DNA from: Proales similis
Taxonomy: Eukaryota > Rotifera > Eurotatoria > Ploima > Proalidae
Direction of reading: 5' to 3'
DNA length: 64,000 nt
Assembly: GCA_019059635.1 (NCBI GenBank)
Contig: JAGVRJ010000003.1
Coordinates: 1,612,001 to 1,676,000 of the forward strand
The stretch's first letter is position 1. Each line of letters opens with the position of its first letter. The position numbers and the translations under genes were made by a program. Positions 1 to 10,181 of the stretch are shown in pieces. Under the pieces are notes generated by a model. The model was not told the origin of the DNA. It saw only the letters and a list, made by a program, of their open reading frames with translations, and searched no databases.

Positions 1-1329
1 GACAGGCCAGAGGCGCCCAAGTTGGAAGTGATTTTAACTGTGGCTATTTGCGTCTGTCTTTTCTGCGGCTGGTTTTCATGCTTCTTCGTGATGCGGTCTC
101 TAACTCTTTTAAATTCTTCTTCGCGTTCGTTAAGTTTTCTCTAAATTGCCAGCAAGAATATTAATCGTCGTCTTTGGCAGGTGATGATCGCAAGAGGGAG
201 ATAGACACTCACAAAGTAAAGATCTCGATACGTTTCCTCCTCGTCTGGCTGTTGAGTTTTTTTAAACTCCTGCTCGACTATTCGCTTCCAGACGTAGTCA
301 GTGTCGATCAAAAATGTCGGACTAAAGTTTTCAATGGCCTCGAGCTGCTTGGCGTTCGCTTTCTCAACAATCGGCTTTAAAAGATCAAACGGAATCGGAA
401 ACTCATTGAACGAGTCTGTGAAACGAGTCGGTCAAAAGCAAATCAAATCATTATTATCAGGAGCAATCAAAAATCAAACGCATACTGTATAAGGCTATTT
501 GGGATGGAAGATCGTCCAAGTTTTGCACCAGAGTTCGAACGCACAGATCGTACAGCTTTTGAATATTTTGACCGGTCTGAACCGCTTTCTTGCCGGTGTA
601 AATCATTCGTTTAGAATGTTTTGAGCTTAAAATTTGAGCAAGTGCGTCATCATCCGTAGGAGCCTCTCGACAGCACTCTTGCAGTACGCTCGCAGACGGC
701 CGCTTGACCGGCATCGACCTTTTCACAGTTCCTGTGGTCGGCAAAAGGTCTGCCAGTGGCTCGGTCGGCAGGGGAACAATCAGATCGCTTGTGTTTAGTC
801 TGGATCGGTACGATGTGGCATCTGTTTTCTGACTTTTAGAGACATTTTCTGCACTTTCTGTCAGGCGATTTTTGTTGGTTGATATCACATTGGATTGCTT
901 GGCACTTGCCAGACGGCTCACATCTTGCTCTTCTATTTCACACTCATTTTTCACAATTGTCTTCCATTTAGAAATGACACTGGCAGCCAGTTGACTCGTC
1001 GTTTCGCCCGTTTTCTTCTTTATTTCCTTGAGACATTCGACCATGCCAGTCTCCTGCAGATCGATTTTTCACAATGGTTAACTAACAGCGAAGGACAACA
1101 AGTGCATTCGTCATACTTTGAGCACGTGAAGATTGATTCCGCCCAGACTTTTCAACGCATTCAAATAGTCCAAGATCTATAGCAAATTGAATACAATTAC
1201 AATCGGATCAGCTTTATAAGCGTCGCATTAATCTACTTTTCTCTCATCTTTCAGATTCAGATACTTGTTGAGTTTATACTTGATCTGATTGAGCTTTTCG
1301 ATCAGCTGCTGTTGCTCTTCGTGCGTCAT
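1..1329 (-). CDS. ELOA: Elongin-A, 3' part beyond window edge
   Basis: Minus-strand gene cut by the left edge. Exons read 1329-1237, 1176-1117, 1053-486, 415-213 and 140-1, all in phase with GT-AG introns. Start chosen at the ATG at 1329 (MTHEEQQQLIEKLNQ). Exons 1-3 encode a TFIIS N-terminal (LW) domain (ILDYLNALKSLGGINLHVLK, then ETGMVECLKEI and VISKWKTIV). After a low-complexity linker, exons 3-4 encode the Elongin-A C-terminal region: the tyrosine/BC-box segment (LYDLCVRTLVQNLDDL), then FPIPFDLLKPIVEKANAKQL and FLIDTDYVWKRIVEQEF. Exon 5 is the basic helix (RKLNEREEEFKRVRDRITKK). In the known family this protein stimulates RNA polymerase II elongation and recruits Elongin B/C for ubiquitination. 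The N-terminal half and linker are shorter than in vertebrate ELOA. The C-terminus lies outside the window. Identification is by remembered family sequence, not a search. Confidence 0.88.
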
Positions 1330-3702
1330 GTTGCCAAGCAGCGTTGGTCGACAACAGCGCTCTGTTGGTCTATGCGCGAAAATTAAATCAAATTAAGAAA
1401 TGCAAAAGCAAATCGCCGGTTCAGCGCAATAGACAACTCTTTCGATGGGAGTCGATTATTTCACAGTGAATGTCGAGCTCTTATAAATGCCCATCTGTCA
1501 TCTATATTGTAGGCCAAATTATGAATTCATACGCGATTTGCTCAGCTATTTGCATGAATGCGATCAACATTTGACTTTGGAGCCACTAGCCTGGCGCGCT
1601 GCTGATCGGCTTAAATTTCCCGCAGTCGTTCGCCCTCGATTGAAATTAGATGGCGTCGGAAACCGCATCGCCATAGACAAATTCGTCTAGTCCCAGGCCC
1701 TCAGCAATCATTAACTCTCCTCAATCCCTTCACGGTATTATTTATTTTCACACAGGGCAGATATAATTGAGCCTAGACGCGATCTGTCTTTTATGCGAAT
1801 TAGCTCAAACTTCGATGCAAAAAATGTTTATTTTTCTTAATTTTTTTTCCGTTTTTGCCAGTCACCACATTCCGAACATTAACAGGCTCAAAATGTCGGC
1901 CTTTGGGCTGATTACCTTTGTTATAATTAAGTTGAGGTCTTAAATTGCTTAATAATTTATTTTTCCATTATTGACTAGCATGCGAAGAGGAGTTGGTAGG
2001 AGATCTGACGGCACTGGACTCAAACGATGAAGCAGGTGCATATGATGGCTTTTATTGCGTATGGCAGACGTCAGCTCAAATTCTGATAGTGAACGCTCAT
2101 CTTTTCTATAATCGCATTTTTAATATTTCTTTGATCAAGTCAATGACTGCAAAATATTTCTGGTGCGTTTGTGTGTGTGTGTGTTGAGGGCTGTAGGCTG
2201 TGCGGTGCAGGGCAAGTTGCTGCTGCTGCTGCTGAGGAAAGCGTTTCTCTTTAGATGTATGGAGGCGAGTAATTTGTAATGTGCATCAACCCTTGAGCAT
2301 CATGCAGACCAAATACAAAATCTAATCTGGTGCGTTCTATATGAACGCAGTTGGGCCAAAGTAAGGCTTATGCACGCGTACGCCTGATCTAATCACTTCC
2401 TCTTGTTGTAAACGATCAGATGAACGCGATAATGCCCTGCTCAAGTGATTATGGACTCAAGCCGATGCTGACGCTCAACTTTTTCTATTCATATTCAGAG
2501 CAGACTTATCTCCAAACTCGGCATTTTCTTCCTCCACGATCAGGGAAAGAGGCACGCCCATTGAGTGGGATCACGATTGCTCGTCAAATTGCCAGCGGCG
2601 CCATTCAAATCAGTTGATTTAACAAACTGCAGAATGAAAGCCTATTAAGTAAACTGCTGCTTTCATTCAGAGTCAGAGTGCTTTTTGCCTCTTTTCTAAT
2701 TTTTCGAGATTTTTATTTGCTTTAATGCCATCTATTTGCGTAGTTGTTTGCCAGCTGTTGCAATATGATTGGCGACTGCGCGCATCAGCCAAAATAATTA
2801 TGATGCCAATCAAGGTTGGCCAAAATTTGAGTAATATGTTCGAGTCGCCGAATAAGAAGATACTTGTCAGAGAGCGGAAGCGCCGGGCGCAACATCTAAT
2901 ACATACGCTCGCTTGCCCGTCTCCATTTTCGCCGCGTATCAAATGTGATGTCACCCGCTCATTCTGGAATAGTCGCTCGAATAGACCAAAAAATCTTATT
3001 TGGCTCAAGATAATTAAAGAGCTAATAAAATTTGCATTTATTTCGTTACACGAGCCAAGCCAGAGCATAAAAACCGCAAGTTGATGGCTCTTGACGTTCG
3101 TCCGTACCCCATAAACGAGGTCTATTTTTAGCGGTTTTTAGCCCAGCCCTTCCATCCTCGCTTTTTCCTCTCTTTTCTCTCTCATACTCTCCGGCTCTCT
3201 CTCTCTCTCTCTCACTTGTTCTTTTTTTTTTCGTTCATTTCCCTTCAACTCGGCTTTGTGTGTATGTGAGCATTAGAGGACGGCTCTTGTTTCATCTCTT
3301 TAGCGTGTGCTCTCAGATAGCAGCGATTGTCCCGTCAGTGAGTCGCAGCGAATTCCATAACAAGTTGCCCTAATTGAATAGCTTCGTGACAGTCCGCGTT
3401 GATTATGTAATCGATCGATATGAGGGTTTCTAGTGAACGCTTCGACGCGCCCCGCCCGACTCGCTTGCATTCTGCTTCAATGAGCCACGAGCCTTGAAAG
3501 TTACCATGCGCGGCGCCAGTTGCCTCATTGCCATTTTCATTCTCTTCATTTCATTCCTTTATTTCGTTTTATGGCTTGACTTTAAAGAGCTTGTTTTCTG
3601 TCTACACCTTTCATTAGGTGCAGTTCTAATTTTTTTTGTTCACCTTTTTTCTCAACTCGAGCTAAATTTTAGATCAAGCATGTTCTAAATAGCGATTGCA
3701 TT
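1330..3702. other. Intergenic region, ELOA to PDE
   Basis: No convincing gene. It holds a (GT)n tract at about 2170-2185, a CTG-type triplet run at about 2217-2234 and a CT tract at about 3195-3213. ELOA starts to its left on the minus strand and the phosphodiesterase starts to its right on the plus strand, so both promoters should lie here. Short open frames at 2673-3084 overlap each other on both strands and show no family resemblance. Confidence 0.6.
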
Positions 3703-6700
3703 ATGGAAAAAGACGTCGAAAAATGGCTATTAGCAAATCCTGAATGGTTTCAGGAATTTGCCCTCAAACAACTTGATCCAAGTCTGGTGCAAAATTGGCT
3801 CAATTCAAGTGACAAACAAGTACAAGCTTGTCCAAAAGATGGCCTATTACGCCTAGATCAAGACTACCCGAACGAAGATGTGAACGGCAGTTTCTCGCCA
3901 CTCAAAGATTCGCATCCAACATTTGAAGTAGAACAGAGTTCGACCACGAGTTTGGAAAAAAGAGTTTGTGCGGCCAATTGCGTAATTCACAGTAAAAAGC
4001 TGTCAGGTCCACGTAATGTGCCGCCAGTGTCAAGTCCAGGCCAACAACAGAAGCAGACGGCTGAGCGCGAGAATAGTATTCGAAAACGGTCAAAATCGTT
4101 TGACGCGCGGAACGGAACATTCGTCCCAAATGTCGAGCATCAAACGAGAAAGAACGAAAAAGAGCGTCGATCATCACAGAACGTAGAGAGAGGTCATCAG
4201 TTAAAGAAGAGAACAAGCTTCATGCTGTCTGCTTCGCCCTTCAACTCGAACAAGCACCACTCGAGCCTGCATCAGCTGAAAAATTTGATTCAGTCGAAAA
4301 TAAAACTTCCGACGGTGAATTCCGCGTCCAGAATGCCAAAAGCGGAGGTGAAAATTTCTGAGCCGAGCGAGTCTTGCCTGACCGAAATGCTTCTGGACAT
4401 TTCCAACGAGTTTGATCTTAAAAAGCTGACCGCAAAAATGGTGCAACATTTGAAATATCTGACCGGCGCCACATACGGCGCCGTATTCTACGCATGCAGA
4501 TCAAAGCAGATTCTGGCCACTTTTGAAGACGTTGCATTCGTCGACCTGCACGGAAATTTAGTAAAATCGTCTCGCCTCAAAGACGAATTCGGCTGGATTA
4601 GCGAAGAGTTTGAATCGCAGTTTGCGTTTGACGAATCCGTGCTCGGCAAGGTGGCTAGAAACGGGCAAATCATAAACGCCTGTCTCCGTGACAGTCCGAA
4701 CATGGTAAATTGCTGGCCTACTTATTGCTCGGTTTATCGATTTCTAAATCTGTTTTGGCTCGATAGCCACACACGCGCTCTTCGTGTGAGAAGGCAATCA
4801 ACAATTCGTTCATGTCGCTTCTAAGCTTGCCGATCAAAAACATGGATGACGAAGTGATCGCTGTAGTGCAACTGGTCAACAAAAGAAAGCCGGGCAACGG
4901 CGAGGTTCAAGCGTTCACAGAAGCCGATCTTAAGGTACGAGCTGGACTCCTCTTTTCTGACACCAACAATCTTATGGTTGCATCTGATTAAGGTGCTGGG
5001 TGACTACTTGCCGTTTTGCACCGTGTCCATACTACGCTCGCAGACTTTCGAGTTATATGCGCATGAATATGAGAGGAACAAAATGCTCATTGAATGCATT
5101 CACGATCTATTCGAACAGCAGACTGACTTGGATGCGATTCTGTTCAAGATCATGCAGAGGGCGCTGATTCTACTCAGCTGTCAGCGATGTTCCATTCTTC
5201 TCTTGACCGAAGAGGAAGGAAATAGTCGCAGGGCGTTCGACTTGTTTCAGTGTGGCCGTAAGCCGGGTCAGCGTCGTCGAAGGTTTCTACTCTCAAAGTT
5301 GCACAATTTTCCCCCTCAACTCGCTTGTTTATATTCTCTAAATTCAAGTGCCGAAGAAGACGATGGAAAGAAAATCTCCACCCAATTAGCCGATTATGTA
5401 ATTCAAACTGGACAAAAAGTCAACTTGCCCGATGCTTACAAGGATGCTCGATTCGATCCGGCTGTGGACTCCGTTTGGATATTCAAGACCAAATCGGTTT
5501 TGATTTGTCCCGTTCGAAATCGGCACAATCAAATAATCGGCTGCGCCCAGATCGCCAATCGTCTCGATAATCAACTGTTTGACGAGAATGACGAAATGCT
5601 GTTTGAAGCATTTTGCATATTCTGCGGTCTCGGAATAAACAACACAATGATCTATAATCAGCTCGAAAAGAGCATGGTCGAAAAAATGGTCGCTCTAGAG
5701 GTGCTCTCCTACCACGCAACCTGCTCTGAACAAGAGTTCAACGCGTTCGTGCAGAAACACATGAACCAATTGGACAGCAAAAAGACCCAAGTCCTTCAAA
5801 TGCCGCTTCTTAACTCGTATACATTCGACGACTTTTCGCTCAACGTCGATCAAATGGTGGTCGCCAGCTACGACATGCTCAACTATTCTGAACTGCTCAA
5901 GAAATTTCAAATAGACAAGAATAAGCTTGTTCACTGGCTTCTGACCGTTAGAAAGAACTACCGTGACGTGCTCTATCACAACTTTAGCCACGCGTTCAAC
6001 GTGTTCCAGTGCATGTTTGCCATTGTTCAGGTGAGAGAGCAAAATTACCAAGAGTTTTGAACCTGACTCTGATTTAATCGCGTTCATTCAAAATAGAATT
6101 CGAAATTCGCCTCTCAATTGAATGATATTGAAAAGCTGGCGCTTCTGATCGGCTGCCTTTGCCACGATCTAGACCATCGCGGAACAAACAACATGTTCCA
6201 GGCCGAGTAAGCTGATCTGATACGAATAATTTGCTGGAAGTTGAGTTGCAGTTTTTTCTTAGATCTCACTCGGCACTGGCTCGTTTGTACGGCAAAAGTG
6301 GCACCATGGAGAAGCATCATTTCAACCAGTGCATCATGATATTGAACACACCGGGACTGAACATTTTCTCCAACATGAAGCCGAACCTCTACAGTCAGCT
6401 GATCGGCCTCATGAAAGAGGCCATATTGGCGACTGACTTGGCCGATCACTTTGCGTACGAACTGAACCGTTTTCCATCTTGTCTTCCTTCTCTAAACGAT
6501 GAGCCTTTCAAAGCATTCGCAAGTCGTTTGAGGATCTGGTCGCATGCGACCAAACAAATTGGGACGATGAAGCTAATTTGAGTTTGCTACGAAAGCACTT
6601 GATGACCGGTGAGTGTGGATTGCATTTCTGCGAGGCAACATCACAGAGCTTAATTCAATTGCTGGGTAAAAAGCGTGTGACCTGGGCGCGGTGGCAAAAC

Positions 6701-7120
6701 CGTGGGATATTCATCGACAAGCAGTGAAACTGGTCACTCAAGAGTTCTTCGCTCAAGGAGACAGAGAGCGTTACGAGTTGCACAAAGAGCCGAACGTAAG
6801 CAACATTCGAAACTGCTTGCTGATGCAACCCAATGCCAAAGAGAGAAATCTAATTTGAAGGAAATGATGGACGCTCGACGATCGTCTGAATTGCCACGGC
6901 TCCAAGTCGGCTGGATAGACAACGTATGCCTGCCGCTGTTCAAAGTAAGCAAAGCCGATTCAGAATCTCAAGTACTAGAATAAAACGAATCGATTCAATT
7001 AAGAATGTGGCCAAACTTTGTCCAACATTCAAAGGACATGTGGAGCGAATAGAACAAAATAGAGCAAGATGGTTTGAATTGAGCAAAAGCAATCAGCCGG
7101 GCAAACTCGAATATTTCTAA
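3703..7120 (+). CDS. PDE11: Dual-GAF cyclic nucleotide phosphodiesterase, PDE11/PDE5-like
   Basis: Nine exons: 3703-4704, 4767-4934, 4993-6030, 6097-6206, 6263-6454, 6514-6608, 6674-6795, 6846-6944 and 7004-7120, giving about 980 aa. The N-terminus ([19 protein letters not shown]) resembles the PDE11 start. A low-complexity basic linker precedes GAF-A (about residues 230-390) and GAF-B (about 430-590). The NK(X)nFX3DE motif is complete in GAF-B apart from K to R ([14 protein letters not shown]), but in GAF-A the final acid is replaced (NK..FTEADL). The catalytic domain has [11 protein letters not shown], the metal-binding [10 protein letters not shown] and later [10 protein letters not shown]. 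Family role: hydrolysis of cAMP and/or cGMP, with GAF domains for allosteric cyclic nucleotide binding. PDE11 is favoured over PDE5/6 from the N-terminus and overall similarity. AATAAA lies at 7139-7144, 19 nt after the stop. Confidence 0.9.
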
Positions 7121-7138
7121 GATGCGTGCAAAATTGTG

Positions 7139-7158
7139 AATAAACGCGCCCTTTTATT
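7139..7158. promoter_or_regulatory. Back-to-back poly(A) signals of converging genes
   Basis: AATAAA on the plus strand at 7139-7144 serves the phosphodiesterase, and TTTATT at 7153-7158 is AATAAA for prefoldin 3 on the minus strand. The two signals are 8 nt apart. Cleavage normally falls 10-30 nt downstream of each signal, so the two mature 3' ends should overlap. Confidence 0.7.
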
Positions 7159-7261
7159 TATGGTTAGTTGATAGTGATTGATGGAAAAAGAATCGATTCC
7201 TCTCGCTTTTGTTGCGACTGCTGCTGCTGCTGCTTAAATGCATCCGCAAATACAATCGAGC

Positions 7262-8073
7262 TCAACTGCTGGCTTTTTCTGACTGCCGTCTCTTGACATC
7301 CCAGTTATAAACGCGAGCGATGTTAACCTCCGTAGTTGTTATCTGATCTCTGTTATAACAAGATAAGAATTGTTTTTTTTTAGCAAATATTGAGCAAAAG
7401 TCATCATCATCACATGAATAAATTCTAAAGCTCGAAGAAGAGAAAAAGCAGAAATTTACTTTAGAAAGTCAAGATCGCTGTCGGTCTGTTCCATTGACTG
7501 TTTGGCTGAGCTCAAGTTCTTTGAGAGAAGCTGCTCGGCTTCGTCCAGTGTGTACTCGAGCATAACGTTAGCGCCAAGCCACAAGCCGACCTTGATTTGT
7601 TCGATTAATTAGTTCACATCGGTTTTGGTAGTATTCCAGACGAGAGCTTTACTTTGTCGGTGGGCGCCACACGAGCTTTGGCGTAGAGATTATGAGCTAG
7701 TATGAAATCGGTCTCCATGGTCTTTTTTTGCTCATTGTTTCGCTTGATGAGCTGAACCATGTCTATTAGGATGACAAGTCAGAAATTAGCAGGAACGTTT
7801 TGCATGAAGACCAAGATGGTAAAGAGGACAAGGTTATAGGGCGAGGAGCTTACCGAGCGACATTTTTATGTCCGGCACTTGGGTCTTGAGCTTCTCTTTC
7901 TTTTGCATCAAACTGACTTCCATCACCCGGTACTTTTGGAAAAGCTCCTCGAGCTTTCGAATGACCAGCTCGGCGGTCTTGTTGTCCTCTTTCATGAACT
8001 TGTCCACATCTTCAAGAAATATGGCTTTGGGAATGCCCAGCGAGTTGCCCTCTTGCTGTGTGGCCACCGACAT
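7262..8073 (-). CDS. VBP1: Prefoldin subunit 3 (VBP1)
   Basis: Four exons on the minus strand: 8073-7854, 7762-7653, 7590-7460 and 7349-7262, together 182 aa, close to the family length. Start chosen at MSVATQQ (8073), which sits just before the conserved LGIPKAIFLEDVDKFM. An upstream in-frame extension to 8154 exists but has no family match. Later landmarks are LAHNLYAKARVAPTDK, VGLWLGANVMLEY and the C-terminal TTTEVNIARVYNWDVKRR. Prefoldin is a hexameric cytosolic chaperone that hands unfolded actin and tubulin to CCT; subunit 3 is an alpha-type subunit with two coiled-coil arms. The coil heptads are visible on both sides of the hairpin region. It converges with the PDE gene. Confidence 0.93.
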
Positions 8074-10181
8074 TATTCTACTTTGGTCCGGTCGAGTTAG
8101 AAACCAGTTTATATGAAAATAGTTCACACGCCTGTCGAGTGCATTCACGAACAAGTCACTGCAGAACGCAGAGGAGTGGGGGGAGAGGGTGGGAGAGAGA
8201 AGAGCGATGCGGCAAAATTAAGCTAGACATAAATCGACCGTAGCTCAGCAACAGTTCGCTTCGACTAATCCAACTTGCTACTTTGCATTGCTGGTGATAT
8301 TAGCTGCGCGTTTCCTCGCACCGTTAATTTATTTGATTTGGTTTGAATTTCAAGCATGACTCGTGCTCTTTTCGGTCTCTTCTTCCCAGTAAATTTTGTT
8401 GGAAGTTAGCCAAGTTAGACTAGGCACGGCAACTACGACCAAATCTGGCTAATTGGATTTCATTTGAGAATTCTTGTGTAGCCAGTTGGGCTATGGTGCC
8501 TGGCCGAGTGCAATTGACATGAGGGAAGGAAGCCGAAACGGAAGTCGAGTGAATTGAAAGCCAACTGAATTGATTCGCGACAATGTTAATGACAGCGGCA
8601 GTCATAGAGGGAACACAGCCCAGTTATCCGCAGAGATACACAGCCACATAGAGAGACAGAGAGAGAGAGACAGAGAGAGAGAGACAGAGAGAGAGGCCAG
8701 AGAAGAGGCCGCCGCTTTACAACGATTCGCTTCCAACTCAGACGCGTAAATTAGTTGCGGAACGTGATCGTTACACTGTCAAAACAGGCCAGAGCGTGAC
8801 TGCGGCATCGCTTTATTACTTAGCAGCCACTTGCTAATTGCGATTTAGTGCTGAGCCGCCGGACAAGTCTATTATTCGAGCCCTGATTAACTGCTTGTAA
8901 TTTATAATGATAATACAATTTAGCGACACGAAATTTGCAAGCAAAATGAGAGCGCAGAGGAATCAATTAGAAATTAGCTCAGCAAGCGGCGCATTGTTTT
9001 CTCTCTCGTTCATATCGATCCGTGCATTTAGGCGAGAGCGAGAAAAAAGCGGCTTTGATGCAGATCGCGGAATGATTCATTTTTAGCTTTGAGTCTTAGG
9101 CAGCCACTCGGTTTCTCAAGCCGACCGTCGCATCTAATTCCTCTTCTCGGTTTTTGCATTAAACAAGCAGCTGAGCTGCCCATTCAAATGGATCAGAAAT
9201 CGTCCATCAACAAATAAAACCAGCGGGCAAATATTTGACATCTAAATGATGACGATGACGACGACGATGATGTTGATTTTGCTCTCAATTTGCATCACTA
9301 TCTCCGAAATCACTTGCGTCATAATTCTACTCTCTTTGCTGCTGGATTAGCTCCCACTTTTTTTTTGTTCGTTCATTCATTTTGATTGCATCTCATTCAG
9401 TTCTATTTGATTCGATCTTAACCATGAGTTTGGTATTTTTCGCCTGCACGACCGCATCATCTGCGTCGTCTAGCAGTCAAATACCGCGCTTAGATAAGCT
9501 GCAAGCGTCCAATCGCATTAATTCAAGTCAAGCCAAAGTTCTGCAGGATGAAGGCAACTTGATTTATTGGTGTTTGAGAAGACAACCAGAGCCCAAGAGC
9601 TGATGGCCGGGGTGAGAGATGGTGCTCCAAATCTCAATCGATTGAGCATTCCTCTCTCTCTCTCTCCTTTCGCTCTGTCTGCCTCTCTTTCTTGCGCTCG
9701 CTACTAGAGCACACTTGAATATTGCTATAATTATTTTTATGATAATATTCTCCTTCTTGCTAGTCTTCTGTTTCTTCATCGTGTTTTGTTCTTCGCGTTC
9801 AATCAGATTTCAAAATGTTACGATAAATTATTCAAAGTCGAATGCGAGCGGTAAGGAGATATGCTTGCGATTAGATGAATCAAGCGAGCAGTATTCGTGC
9901 CCTTGCCGTTCTGTGCGTGCTCGTCTCGTTTACCTTGGTGTGTTTATGACAAACTTCTCTTGCCAACTTCTACTTAACTCGGATGCCGCCGCACATAAGC
10001 ATTCGCCCCTAGGCCTTCATTATAGTCGAATTCAACGTGTCACAAGTCATAGTTGTTTTTTATTTTATTCAAAAAAAAAAATGTGCGCCTTAATGTTTCT
10101 AGATGAAAGCGGGCCGACGGACGCAAGCCTGTCTCAGCCGATCGATTCCAAGCGAATAATAAATCAAAACAGTGCTAAGCG
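8074..10181. other. Intergenic region, prefoldin 3 to DGK
   Basis: No supported gene. An interrupted GA tract spans about 8650-8696 and a CT tract lies at about 9650-9666. A 279-codon frame covering 9715-10554 opens with TTG, runs through a poly(A) stretch and joins the true DGK exon in frame; its first 150 codons have no family features. A 73-codon frame at 9382-9603 is also unsupported. The region should hold the prefoldin and DGK promoters. Confidence 0.5.
8650..8696. repeat. Interrupted (GA)n tract
   Basis: About 47 bp of GAGAGACAGAGAGA-type repeats upstream of prefoldin 3. Similar but shorter GA/CT tracts recur at 3195-3213, 9650-9666, 12733-12757, 28797-28812, 28923-28940 and 39597-39665, mostly in promoter-side gaps. 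Confidence 0.85.

Noticed and set aside
2673-3084. Overlapping 131- and 119-codon frames upstream of PDE
   Set aside because: Opposite-strand frames over the same bases with no family resemblance; likely chance.
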